Below are positions 54,921-63,492 of a stretch of DNA of 64,000 nt, one piece after another. The notes under the pieces were generated by a model. The model had not been told where the DNA came from, did not search any database, and saw nothing but the letters and a program-made list of their open reading frames with translations. The first letter of the stretch is position 1, and the number at the start of each line of letters is the position of its first letter. Source of the DNA: Pseudomonas bubulae (GTDB lineage: Bacteria > Pseudomonadota > Gammaproteobacteria > Pseudomonadales > Pseudomonadaceae). The translations under genes and the position numbers were made by a program. The stretch covers positions 248,001 to 312,000 of the forward strand of contig NZ_UYJA01000001.1 of assembly GCF_900618535.1 (NCBI RefSeq). The letters are read 5' to 3'.

Positions 54921-56750
54921 ATGTTGAAACCCATCGTCGAAGGAAACTTAGTTAGCTTTGAGGAAAAGGTATATCGTGTAATAGCTTGTCGAGCTGACGG
55001 TGCCATTACCCTAAAAAGCCTTGAAAGTGAGCACTCATTTGATGTGCTCTTTACTCAGGTAAATCTGGTTGAGGTCGATCAAGAAAAACATGAGCTATAC
55101 AATGATCGCCGTTTGATTTGGTTGGAACAAACAGAAGTCAATCCGAAAGAGTTAGCTATTGCTTCGGATCGGGCAAAAAAAATTAACGACTACTTTCAGG
55201 GAAAAGTTTCGCGGGCCGAGCTTATCGAAAAACTTGGCTCATCGGAAACAACGACTCGACGTCTATTGAAAAGATATGATCCAGAGCTTGGTGCTGTTTC
55301 TCTTGTTAGAAGTATCAGAGGGCGTAAAAAAAATTCGCGATTGCTTTCTGATATTCAAGAGAAAATCATGGAGAAAGCAATTTCGAAACGCCTTAATGAT
55401 AAAACCAAAAAATTAGAGGCGTTTGCTTCTCTTTGGGAATATGTCGACTCTCTATGTCACACCATGGGTGTTAAAACCCCGAGTCTTAATGCTCTGAAGC
55501 GAAGGCTTGAATCGTTCGGGCAGAAAGCCGTTTACTCACTGCTGCACGGCAGAGAGCCGATGCTTCAAAAGTTTGAGCTGAAACCAGGGATGATTCACGT
55601 AGATACCATACTTACTATGGTGCAAATCGACCACACACGGGTGGACGTAATTATCTGCGACGAGCATGGTCGACCACTCATGCGGCCTTGGCTGACGGTA
55701 GTTATCGATCTTAAGAGTCGCGTTATTCTTGGTTACTATCTTGCACTCCATCCGCCTAGCGCCCTCAGCGTTGCCATGGCGATGCTTTCGGCCTGTTTTC
55801 CTAAACAAGCCTTTCCAATCGCTCTCGGTGGTGGTCAGAATACTCGCCACAGGTTCTGGGGAGTGCCTGGTGCAATTGGTATGGATAACGCCGCGGAATT
55901 TACTAGCCCAGAACTTGAAGCCACCCTGCAATATTACAAAATCGTCCCCATGCTGCGGCCTATTGGGAAAAAGCATTACGGAGGGCACGTTGAGCGAATT
56001 ATTGGTACGCTGATGGGGAAGGTGCATCTTCTGCCAGGTACTACCTACTCGAATGTGTTGAAGAAAGCAGACTACGACTCTGCCAAGCATTCAGCTATGA
56101 CCTTTTCAGCATTTTGTGAGTGGTTCGCAAACGAAGTGGCGATCTATCATGGGCGTGCTCATGAAGGGTTGAACAGACTTGCGCCGTTCGAGGTTTGGGA
56201 TGCAGAGATGGCCAAGAAGGGGCTGGATTATGTACCTCCAATGCCGGGGAACTTTCAAACATTTGCTCTTGACTTCTTTCCAAGTGTGCTACGAACGGTG
56301 CAATCAAAAGGTGTCGAGTTTAGTAGGTCATTTTACTCTTCGGCAATACTCAGTAGGTTCGTTGGATCACGACTTTCGTTTAAGTACAATCCATTGAATC
56401 TTTCGAAAATATGGTTGCGCCAAGATGGCCGGTATCATGAAATTCCTTATTCTGATCTGACAAAAACACCTGTTTCGTACAGCGAGTACTGGGCGTTTTC
56501 GCGACCTCGCGCCCGTCGTCCGGGAACACTGGTGGACAAGGAGTTGCACCAAGTTCGCTTGGAGAACCATGAGTTAGTGGAAAATTCAAAGGCTACGACC
56601 AAGCGGCTCCGGCAAAACGTCGCCAAGAAAGCTACGGCCGCTGAAACTATGTCTTTTCTTTCCTACGGCGGGGAAGAGCTTTTGCTTCAGGGGAATACCA
56701 AAGAACCGAGCTCTGATCAAACTCGAAAAAAACTTAAGTGGGAAGACTGA
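54921..56750 (+). CDS. tniA: TniA/TnsB-like DDE transposase
   Basis: A 609-residue Mu/TnsB-type transposase. The catalytic triad reads D237 (QIDHTRVD), D322 (IGMDNAAEF) and E358 (GGHVERIIG), spaced D-x35-E as in TniA and TnsB. N-terminal helical DNA-binding domains (about 80-200) precede the RNase H core, and a Mu-type C-terminal beta-barrel (about 460-530) and basic tail follow. It cuts and joins the element ends. With no TnsA nearby, transposition is likely replicative. Confidence 0.92.
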   Translation: MLKPIVEGNLVSFEEKVYRVIACRADGAITLKSLESEHSFDVLFTQVNLVEVDQEKHELYNDRRLIWLEQTEVNPKELAIASDRAKKINDYFQGKVSRAELIEKLGSSETTTRRLLKRYDPELGAVSLVRSIRGRKKNSRLLSDIQEKIMEKAISKRLNDKTKKLEAFASLWEYVDSLCHTMGVKTPSLNALKRRLESFGQKAVYSLLHGREPMLQKFELKPGMIHVDTILTMVQIDHTRVDVIICDEHGRPLMRPWLTVVIDLKSRVILGYYLALHPPSALSVAMAMLSACFPKQAFPIALGGGQNTRHRFWGVPGAIGMDNAAEFTSPELEATLQYYKIVPMLRPIGKKHYGGHVERIIGTLMGKVHLLPGTTYSNVLKKADYDSAKHSAMTFSAFCEWFANEVAIYHGRAHEGLNRLAPFEVWDAEMAKKGLDYVPPMPGNFQTFALDFFPSVLRTVQSKGVEFSRSFYSSAILSRFVGSRLSFKYNPLNLSKIWLRQDGRYHEIPYSDLTKTPVSYSEYWAFSRPRARRPGTLVDKELHQVRLENHELVENSKATTKRLRQNVAKKATAAETMSFLSYGGEELLLQGNTKEPSSDQTRKKLKWED

Positions 56751-56752
56751 GA

Positions 56753-57625
56753 ATGGATGGGGAACATCTGCATGAGAGCCGGCGTCACGCTTTGATTCTG
56801 TCAAATGATGAACGCTGTAAGATTATTCGGCAGGATATTAAGGTCGATACCGAACACTTGCTCACCGTGTCCAACATTGTCGACAACATGCTTAGCATCG
56901 TACGCGGCAGTATGGAGGCTCCGTGTCTAGTCGTATCTGCCGGATCTAACCATGGAAAGACCACGATTTGCAATGCGGTCATGGGGATGGATGAATCATG
57001 GCGTCATAAAATCAGGTTTGTGACCTTTGTCAAGGATACTGGTAAGACAAAGCCAATGGTGAAGCTCTTGACGGCTTTGGGCATGGAACCTGGGAAAGCT
57101 GGGATACCCATTAGCATGGTAGCCGAATATTGTATCGCTAACGATATTCGCGGTGTGTTTATGGATGAGTTTCATGACTCTATCAAAGGACTTTCTAAGG
57201 GCGAGCAGGATACGTTTCTCTCCTTGCTGAGGGGTTTGTGCGGGGCGCCTACTTACCTAAGCTTTTTTGTTTTCGGTACCGATGAGGCCCTCAATGCTCT
57301 CGCAATTGACGCCCAGTACGTCCGCCGATTTGAGCTCTATGAGCTTACTCCTTGGTCGAGAAATGATGCAGAGTACCTTAACTTTTTGGATACATGGGAG
57401 GAGATTGTTCCGCTTTCAAAGAGGTCACATCTTTCTTCTAAGGCAATGTCTGACTATATTTATACTAGTACTTCTGGGGTGATTGGAAGTATTTGCACAT
57501 TACTTCGAGCGGCTGCTTGCCTAGCAGTGATATGGGGCGATGAGAAAATTACACTTCAAAGCTTGCAGGCTGCTACACGTTCGAAGTGGAATACCCGAGT
57601 AAGACCAAAGGGTACTGTCGAGTGA
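56753..57625 (+). CDS. tniB: TniB/TnsC-like AAA+ ATPase
   Basis: A 290-residue ATPase; the ATG at 56753 lies 2 bp after tniA, with GGGAAG at good spacing, and is preferred over an upstream GTG (56738). Walker A is AGSNHGKT (63-70), with alanine replacing the first glycine of the GPTNNGKT form of TniB. Walker B is VFMDEFHD (135-142). The FVFGTDEALNALAIDAQYVRRFELYELTPW segment follows TniB closely. It would link TniQ-bound target DNA to the transposase. Confidence 0.9.
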   Translation: MDGEHLHESRRHALILSNDERCKIIRQDIKVDTEHLLTVSNIVDNMLSIVRGSMEAPCLVVSAGSNHGKTTICNAVMGMDESWRHKIRFVTFVKDTGKTKPMVKLLTALGMEPGKAGIPISMVAEYCIANDIRGVFMDEFHDSIKGLSKGEQDTFLSLLRGLCGAPTYLSFFVFGTDEALNALAIDAQYVRRFELYELTPWSRNDAEYLNFLDTWEEIVPLSKRSHLSSKAMSDYIYTSTSGVIGSICTLLRAAACLAVIWGDEKITLQSLQAATRSKWNTRVRPKGTVE

Positions 57626-58353
57626 AGTATTTATTGTGTCCAAAACAGTATCTAGCTGAGCAGAACGTCTTGGGAGGTTTTTCCGCTAACGTACCAACTA
57701 TTCTAGGTGGGGAGACTTGGACAGGAAAAACCACTGTTGCCAAGCGGTTGGTTAAAAATTCCGATCGGGCACAAGTGTATGCTGCTTATGTGCCTGGAAG
57801 GTTTACTAAGGCATATGACAACGTCTACTCGGCATTCGCGGCAGCTCTGGGCCTTCCCTTGAACAGTCATTTTATGTCTTTTCGAAATGTTGAACATGCA
57901 CTTGAGGATTTGATCGGTGGTCGAGAGTTTCGTCTGGTGTTTGATGATGCAAGTGTTCACTTTGGCGGCGGTGCGGAGCAAAGAAATAATTCTATTGATT
58001 TAGTCGGGGCCTTGCTACAGCGATTTCAGAACTTAAAGATATTGGCTGTGTCTGGGCCCTATATTTTAGATGGAGATCTGAAAAAGATCGTTGCTAAGGA
58101 AGCTCGCTATGTCGACATCGGTTTGTGGCAGGATGACCAACAGTTCCGAACCTTCATTTCACGAGTTGGGGAGACATGTGGCTTCAAACGCTCTCAATTG
58201 CTCAATGACGATTTCATCAAGGGTCTTTTGGTTAGGTCTCATGGTGCCAGTGGAGCTCTCATTCAAATCCTCCAGACGCTAGCGCGTAACTCCAGCTACA
58301 AAGCTTGTCCGTCTTTACCAGTCCAGTGTCTGCGTAACACGTGGAATTTCTAA
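57622..58353 (+). CDS. second AAA+-type ATPase of the transposition operon
   Basis: A 243-residue protein whose GTG start (57622) overlaps the tniB stop in GTGA; an upstream GTG at 57586 is less likely. Walker A is GETWTGKT (30-37) and Walker B is LVFDDA (105-110), with aspartate where a catalytic glutamate is usual. A C-terminal helical lid (LWQDDQQFRTFISRVGETCG, then SHGASGALIQILQTLA) resembles TnsC/TniB. It is a distinct paralogue, not a duplicate. Its role is unknown; a heteromeric or regulatory partner of TniB is inferred. Confidence 0.8.
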   Translation: MKYLLCPKQYLAEQNVLGGFSANVPTILGGETWTGKTTVAKRLVKNSDRAQVYAAYVPGRFTKAYDNVYSAFAAALGLPLNSHFMSFRNVEHALEDLIGGREFRLVFDDASVHFGGGAEQRNNSIDLVGALLQRFQNLKILAVSGPYILDGDLKKIVAKEARYVDIGLWQDDQQFRTFISRVGETCGFKRSQLLNDDFIKGLLVRSHGASGALIQILQTLARNSSYKACPSLPVQCLRNTWNF

Positions 58354-58354
58354 A

Positions 58355-59416
58355 TTGCTCGACGAGTTCTCATCAGGGGCAGCGCCTCGTTTCGTTCTGG
58401 GAGAAACGCTTCTTTCCTGGGTGATGCGGGGGCTTGCCCACAACAAGCTTCGAAACCCTCACCTATTTCGCGAGGCAATCAATCGTGGCCTTTCTGTCCC
58501 CAAGCGCGTGCTTCCCGGGATAGTGGAATCGTGGCCTTTCCCCGCATTCGAGGACATTGAGTTTGATTGCACCACCGAGCTTTTCAGAGTAATGCGTGCA
58601 ACCTATGGTATCGATGGGGTTTTACTGCAGCAGCTATTTGCCGCCCGTCAGTCTCGTTTGATTCACATCCATTACCGACACGCCTACTGTTCTATATGTC
58701 TCAAAGAAAGTATGCGGAGAACAGGTTTTCCCATTTGGCGCCAACCATGGTGCTACACGACCACTGCATTTTGCGTTGATCACCGACGCATTTTAATCAG
58801 GCCTCGGAATACGTTTACCCCCGAAAGGCGGATCTGGGATGCTTACATCTATTCAAAAGGGGAGCGGTCAGTGAAGCATTCTTTATCTGATCGGCGGATT
58901 GCGGGAATCACAATACGCGTACAGCAGTGGATTGATTCTCTAGTAGCGGGACAAGCACTCAATGAAGGGGTGGAAACTCTGTATGGACTGCTGCTTGCGA
59001 AGAGGACGGCGTTTGCACCCGGTGGGATAGCCTCAGCAGGGTTTTCTCGCACTCAGCAACTCCTGTGCAAAGTAAACTTGGATCTGCATGAGCGCATCGA
59101 ATTCGGATTGAATGACAGCGATCCGTACCAGCGGATGGGAGCTTTGCTATTGATCGGATGGTTGAGCGGTATTGTTTCACCAGCAGAGATCGTTTACTTG
59201 GGGCGCCATTACCATTGCGTCCACAGAACGCTGCCACCCTCACCGCAGCAATTGGGACGGTTGGTAGCTCTAGCCCTAAGTGCAGAGGAGGTGATGGTTG
59301 TTCGAGAGAAACTGGTCAACCTGAGGGAGATATCATCCACCATGATGTCGAATTATTTGGAGGGTTTCGGTGAGGCCGCATCACGCTCCCTTCGTTCAAA
59401 CCGGCCAAAGCGTTAA
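58355..59416 (+). CDS. tniQ: TniQ-family target-selection protein
   Basis: A 353-residue TniQ protein, shorter than Tn7 TnsD (about 508). The N-terminal GETLLSWVMRGLAHNK is the family signature. A zinc-finger-like set C112-x2-C115 and C140-x2-H143 encloses GFPIWRQPWCYTTTAF. The start is TTG, 1 bp after the second ATPase stop. TniQ proteins recognise a target and recruit the ATPase. The target of this one is not evident from the flanks. Confidence 0.88.
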   Translation: MLDEFSSGAAPRFVLGETLLSWVMRGLAHNKLRNPHLFREAINRGLSVPKRVLPGIVESWPFPAFEDIEFDCTTELFRVMRATYGIDGVLLQQLFAARQSRLIHIHYRHAYCSICLKESMRRTGFPIWRQPWCYTTTAFCVDHRRILIRPRNTFTPERRIWDAYIYSKGERSVKHSLSDRRIAGITIRVQQWIDSLVAGQALNEGVETLYGLLLAKRTAFAPGGIASAGFSRTQQLLCKVNLDLHERIEFGLNDSDPYQRMGALLLIGWLSGIVSPAEIVYLGRHYHCVHRTLPPSPQQLGRLVALALSAEEVMVVREKLVNLREISSTMMSNYLEGFGEAASRSLRSNRPKR

Positions 59417-59816
59417 ATCGTCCACGCGTTAATGGGCTAAATCGTTCCGCAGGATATGAGATCTTCAAGACCAACATTGTCGAGCGCCGTAAAACTCAGT
59501 CAGCCTGGCAGCGGTGGAGTGAAGACTTCACGCGTCGTAGGCGACTGTTTTTGACTTCGATAAAATGTAGTAGATCTAGACACATTTGAGCCCCCACACA
59601 ACTGTTCAAGGCGGTTTTTTTGAAGCTTCAATACGGACACCTTACCGCGGTCTTAGAAGCTCCCAAGCTAACGAGTTACGGCTAGAGCGACCCACTCGGT
59701 TCGCATATATCGGTGACTTGAGGCAAGGCTAGCTCTAAGAACGAGGTCTCGATCTAAAGGGAATCGGTGATGGTTGCGAACAAGGCAGATAGCAAAGTGG
59801 AGTAATGTCGGCATGT
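59417..59816. other. gene-free region after tniQ
   Basis: About 400 bp with no supportable gene. Near its start TAAATCGT repeats at 59414 and 59438. A T-run at about 59615 follows a weak stem and might end the operon transcript. I see no clear right end of the element here. Confidence 0.4.
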
Positions 59817-59978
59817 TCAATCTGGATTAGGCCGATTACAAATTCGTTGTATTATCGACGTTGAAATCCCAAGCTGATTAGCCGTCTCCTTCTGAGTCAT
59901 GCCCTGAGCTCGACAAGCGAAAATCGCATCAATTTTCTCCGGTGGCGTCCGTCTTCCTGCCGGCCTCGCTAATAGCTT
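59817..59978 (-). pseudogene. C-terminal HTH remnant of a broken regulator
   Basis: A minus-strand stretch of 53 codons closed by stops and without a start, reading LLARPAGRRTPPEKIDAIF, then CRAQGMTQKETANQLGISTS and IIQRICNRP. It is a helix-turn-helix like the C-terminal part of the intact regulator at 60.5 kb (RKEVAEALGISKSSVQRFW). It lies about 60 bp downstream of the short XRE gene in another frame, so the two are probably pieces of one gene broken by a frameshift and stops. Confidence 0.55.
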
Positions 59979-60039
59979 TCAGTCCTTAAACTGTCCCTGC
60001 CAATCAGCTGAGATGCCTAAAGCGTTGAGTTGCGTAGTT

Positions 60040-60363
60040 TTAACGTCCTTCTAATCGGAACCTGTCTAGCTCTAAACGGGCTCGTTCCAAGGCCGCTTCG
60101 GGCGTCTCGTCATTGCCCAGGGGGATGCTAATGGCTAGAAGGGCCATAGGGTCAAGCTTCAGGGGCGTGGATAGCTCGATCAATTTATCAACAGTGATGT
60201 CGATCTTCTCGCGTTCGAGCGCACTGATGTTCGTGCGAGCGTTGATAGGCACCAAGTCTCCGTATGCCAGCCCGCGCACCAAGCGGACTACCCGGATCGT
60301 TGCGGCAATCTTACGCACGCATATATTAGTTGATATGCCCGTACTTTTAGTGTCGCCCTGCAT
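60040..60363 (-). CDS. XRE-like HTH protein, probably truncated
   Basis: A 107-residue protein. An N-terminal XRE-type domain includes RVVRLVRGLAYGDLVPINARTNISALEREKIDITVDKLIELSTPLKLDPMALL, followed by a short helix rich in Glu and Arg. Compared with the intact 152-residue regulator upstream, it lacks the second HTH, which appears as a remnant 60 bp downstream in another frame. It may still bind DNA. Confidence 0.65.
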   Translation of the reverse strand: MQGDTKSTGISTNICVRKIAATIRVVRLVRGLAYGDLVPINARTNISALEREKIDITVDKLIELSTPLKLDPMALLAISIPLGNDETPEAALERARLELDRFRLEGR

Positions 60364-60456
60364 CCCCCAGACAACTCGAGTTTTTGTCCGCTACTGGTTT
60401 CAACACAGCGGATCTAGCCACCGATGATTTAAGCCCAGGTGAATAGCTGGAAATAA

Positions 60457-60915
60457 TCAAACCCAGAATCTCTGGACAGAAGACTTTGATATACCTAGTG
60501 CTTCGGCGACTTCCTTTCTTGATTTGCCTTCCTCTTTGAGTCGCTTGACAGCGAGTCTCTTGCTGTCAGCGATTTCGCGAGCCTTGGCTTTTGATACGAG
60601 GCTGGAGCTTCGCTGCTCCTCGCGTATTTCCTCATCTAGGCCGATCGAGCGGAGTTGACGAAGCTCCTCCTTCAGCTTGCCTATGACATCCAGAGAGTCC
60701 TGTTCACTCTCGATAGACTCGCATAACACCATAAGCGCCAGGGGAGTGATCTCAAGGCTTTTTGAAAGCTCCCGTAGCTTCCCTAGCGATATATTTTTCG
60801 ATGTACCTGCCTCTAGGGCAAAGGCGTAGCTCCTACTAGAGGGGAGTCGTTCCTGAGTGAGCTCTCTAGTTTTTCGTAGCGCGCGAAGCACCACCGCGAG
60901 ACTCTGAGTCAGCAT
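60457..60915 (-). CDS. two-HTH XRE-family regulator
   Basis: A 152-residue regulator. The N-terminal XRE domain (about 5-65) includes LRALRKTRELTQERLPSSRSYAFALEAGTSKNISLGKLRELSKSLEI. A coiled linker (about 75-115) joins a C-terminal HTH (LKEEGKSRKEVAEALGISKSSVQRFW, about 120-151) of the resolvase or Hin type. The two DNA-binding units may bridge sites. It is transcribed toward the transposition operon end and may control the element. Confidence 0.75.
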   Translation of the reverse strand: MLTQSLAVVLRALRKTRELTQERLPSSRSYAFALEAGTSKNISLGKLRELSKSLEITPLALMVLCESIESEQDSLDVIGKLKEELRQLRSIGLDEEIREEQRSSSLVSKAKAREIADSKRLAVKRLKEEGKSRKEVAEALGISKSSVQRFWV

Positions 60916-61241
60916 GACGACTTGTCCTCAAAGCGGAGGATAAGGCCAGCAAATTAAAGACCCAGCTACTCTGTACATCGAGTATATGGGTCTGGTATCG
61001 TTATGCTCTTCTTATCTAAACCACACTTTCAAGAATGATGCAACAAAAAACATTAGGCATAAATTGACACCTGATGAGTGGACGCAAAAAGTCGGCAAGG
61101 ACTCATTCCTTTTCGTCCGAAAGCCACATTTCCAGGCTCGTTGAATGCAGAAGAAGCGCCGCAGAGCGTGTTATGGCGGGTGGTGTCACTCACACTTTAA
61201 GAGCTCTCAAACCGAAATATTGATGTACGGATATAACCATC
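60916..61241. other. gene-poor region between regulator and cargo genes
   Basis: About 325 bp, divergent spacing between the two-HTH regulator and the next plus-strand gene, so it likely holds their promoters. A short frame reading LTPDEWTQKVGKDSFLFVRK looks protein-like but is too short and lacks a start, so I call no gene. Confidence 0.4.
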
Positions 61242-61745
61242 ATGTTTATTTCAGATGAAATTTGTCTTGTCGGCCTACCGGGTTTTCCCGGGCCTGGCCG
61301 CTCGGCTTGGCGGATGGTCGAGCGAGACTCGGAAGATTTTTGGTATCACGTTCGCTTTCGAATTTGTGAAGGAGCAGGGGCTCGGTTCAAAAAATTGATG
61401 CCATCAGACCCTTCGATGCTGACACACCTACTCTCGCAGCGGAGCCCAGAGCACAAGATTGAGGTGGTTCAGGTTGTGACTTCCCCTTGGATGAATGGGA
61501 GTCCTTTAGAACGTATGGAAAAGTTGATCAGTGCAATCGTCGGCTACGACAGAAGCGGTGAGTGCGTACTGCTTCATAAAGTCGATAGCGGAGCAGTCTA
61601 CAGCAGCTCGCCCGGCGTGATCGACGCAGGCCTGCTCAGAAATATTCGAACGATCTACGACGCCATGACTGCCGCCGGGAAGCATTTCCATTGCACCAAC
61701 TATCAAACCCCGAATCGCTCTGCCACTACAACGGCAGCAGGTTAA
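61242..61745 (+). CDS. unknown protein coupled to a metallophosphoesterase
   Basis: A 167-residue soluble protein beginning MFISDEICLVGLPGFPGPGRS. It has no signal peptide or membrane segment. Regions such as RSAWRMVERDSEDFWYHVRFRICEG and AGLLRNIRTIYDAMTAAGKH are well formed, but I recognise no family. The stop lies 3 bp before the metallophosphoesterase start, so they form one operon. Function is unknown. Confidence 0.7.
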   Translation: MFISDEICLVGLPGFPGPGRSAWRMVERDSEDFWYHVRFRICEGAGARFKKLMPSDPSMLTHLLSQRSPEHKIEVVQVVTSPWMNGSPLERMEKLISAIVGYDRSGECVLLHKVDSGAVYSSSPGVIDAGLLRNIRTIYDAMTAAGKHFHCTNYQTPNRSATTTAAG

Positions 61746-61748
61746 TCC

Positions 61749-62477
61749 ATGAAACTACAAATCTATTCAGATCTGCACCTCGAGTTCGCTCGGTTCGATC
61801 CCGACCCAACCGACGCGGACGTACTGATTCTCGCCGGCGATATTGATATCAAATCGCGCGGAGTCTCATGGGCGAACGACACATTCCAGTGCCCTGTTAT
61901 CTATGTCTGCGGTAATCATGAGTACTACGGCGGGCACATAGGTCACACACTGTTAAAGATGAAAGACGCTGCATTGCCCCATGTGCATGTACTCGAAAAC
62001 GAGATGCTCATTCTCGATGGCACACGCTTTTTGGTCACAACTGCCTGGACGGATTATTCGGCTACGGGTGATGTGGTTGCGGCAAAGCGGGTTGCATGGG
62101 ATTCGATGAACGATTTCTTGGCTATTCGAGCCGATTTGGATTACAGGCGCTTGCGTCCAGACGACTTAGTCGCGAAATCGATGAGAGCTTACCGCTGGTT
62201 AACCCAAGAGCTTAATAGACCTTTCGATGGCAAAACAGTGGTGGTCACACACCATGCACCAGTGTTGGATCATCTGGGTGACGATCACCCCGGACACCTG
62301 GCTGCAGCCTATGCGAACGATTGGTCAGAGTTACTTACTAAGGCTGATCTTTGGATACATGGGCACACGCATTTTGCAGCAGACTTCCTCAAGAATGGGT
62401 GCCGAGTGGTTTCCAATCCGCGCGGTTATCCGGGTCAAAGCACAGGCTTCGATCCTGAGTACTTGGTAGTGGTTTGA
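61749..62477 (+). CDS. Calcineurin-like metallophosphoesterase
   Basis: A 242-residue phosphoesterase with the full metal-site motif set: SDLHLEF (7-13), GDID (30-33), GNHEYY (55-60), THHAP (167-171) and GHTH (205-208). Substrates of this superfamily range from nucleotides and nucleic acid ends to phosphoproteins; this one is not assignable. It is coupled to the unknown gene upstream, within the accessory region. Confidence 0.9.
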   Translation: MKLQIYSDLHLEFARFDPDPTDADVLILAGDIDIKSRGVSWANDTFQCPVIYVCGNHEYYGGHIGHTLLKMKDAALPHVHVLENEMLILDGTRFLVTTAWTDYSATGDVVAAKRVAWDSMNDFLAIRADLDYRRLRPDDLVAKSMRAYRWLTQELNRPFDGKTVVVTHHAPVLDHLGDDHPGHLAAAYANDWSELLTKADLWIHGHTHFAADFLKNGCRVVSNPRGYPGQSTGFDPEYLVVV

Positions 62478-62589
62478 TGGTGAATAGATCTCGTCAGTGT
62501 CCTCCATGAGCTCGGAGTTGATAGATCAAAACTAGCGGCTGCGAGTTTGCTCGAACGGTTGATATTTAGTGTGAATCTAAGGTTTTTGA

Positions 62590-62994
62590 ATGGTCACTTT
62601 GAATGAAATCTCGCAGTTACTTTACGGAACCGGAGATGAATCGCTTGGCTGGCAGGGCTCTGAAGAAGAATTGATCTCTTTGGCAGCAAAGATGTTTCCA
62701 GGCAAAGCATTCTGTGTAGTGAAAAAGTGGATCTTAATCGATCTCACCGTGACGCCGGTTGAAAGGGAAAAGCTTACGAGTCTCGGTCTACTTCCAGCGA
62801 CACTTTTCGCTCATGAAATCGTCCTAGACAGTAAAGGTCGTTTTCAATCTGGCATGTGGGTACGCAGTAACTTCGGAAAATCCTTCACTGAAGGCTGCAT
62901 GTTTGAAACCAAGAGTACCGTCTACCTTCTTTTAGGTTCAGGTCTGAGAAAAGAGGCAAGCATTGGCGCTGCTTTTTCCATGAAAGCCGGGTAA
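62590..62994 (+). CDS. small unknown protein (DUF6957-like)
   Basis: A 134-residue soluble protein: VTLNEISQLLYGTGDESLGW, KAFCVVKKWILIDLTVTPVERE, HEIVLDSKGRFQSGMWVRSNF, and a C-terminal FETKSTVYLLLGSGLRKEAS. The pattern resembles small Pseudomonas accessory proteins of the DUF6957 type; this is from memory and not firm. Function is unknown. Confidence 0.65.
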   Translation: MVTLNEISQLLYGTGDESLGWQGSEEELISLAAKMFPGKAFCVVKKWILIDLTVTPVEREKLTSLGLLPATLFAHEIVLDSKGRFQSGMWVRSNFGKSFTEGCMFETKSTVYLLLGSGLRKEASIGAAFSMKAG

Positions 62995-63043
62995 TCGACG
63001 GTCAGCACATATACATAATGTGTAATTTTGGAGCTTTGGCCGG

Positions 63044-63412
63044 ATGCCAGAAATCATTGAAATTGAATTTCATAGTAAGTATCTCAGTGACTTTCAGCTG
63101 AGTCGTCTTGTACAGGCGAGTTTTCGAAAATACACCGTGGCCATTACGGCTTTTATCAGCGATGCGGTGATCATAGAAGATAGGTGCCTTGGGGTGTTCT
63201 TCGATCAGCTTCAGGAAGATGACGCGTATCGAACAGCCAATGGCGGAATCATTTGCACGAAAAAAATTCAAAGGGCATGGAAAGAAGGACGCTTCTGGAT
63301 TTTGGACACGGGGGAGGGAAATTACCTCGTTGGTAGCTTTAAGCGTGGGGGAGGGCGACGTAGTTTTCTTGAGTTGCTTCGATCATGTGAACGTCTCAAA
63401 TCAGAAGATTGA
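63044..63412 (+). CDS. small unknown protein
   Basis: A 122-residue soluble protein starting MPEIIEIEFHSKYLSDFQLS, with FISDAVIIEDRCLGVFFDQL and a basic tail (FKRGGGRRSFLELLRSCERL). No signal or membrane segment is seen and no family is recognised. It may belong with the preceding small gene as cargo. A perfect stem-loop lies 80 bp downstream. Confidence 0.55.
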   Translation: MPEIIEIEFHSKYLSDFQLSRLVQASFRKYTVAITAFISDAVIIEDRCLGVFFDQLQEDDAYRTANGGIICTKKIQRAWKEGRFWILDTGEGNYLVGSFKRGGGRRSFLELLRSCERLKSED

Positions 63413-63492
63413 ATACTTGATCTCTGGCGTAGTGGCAGTATGACTGCATGGCAGTTGATGAACGCTGGATGGCTATTACGGTTTTGATCAGC

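Larger units (their letters stand above)
54799..59416 (+). mobile_element. Tn7/Tn5053-like transposition module with two ATPases (boundaries unknown)
   Basis: Four same-strand genes form one operon: a DDE transposase, a TniB-like ATPase, a second ATPase and TniQ. Gaps are 1 to 2 bp or 4-bp overlaps. This is the core of Tn5053/Tn7-like elements, with an added ATPase. No tnsA-like endonuclease or resolvase is visible. GC is lower than in the backbone. The left end is probably within 53.8-54.8 kb; the right end was not found and may lie past 64 kb. Confidence 0.8.

Noticed and set aside
60990..61150. Two short frames that both contain KPHFQ (MLFLSKPHFQ and LFVRKPHFQ)
   Set aside because: Possibly a decayed duplication, but both frames are too short and lack starts or family similarity.
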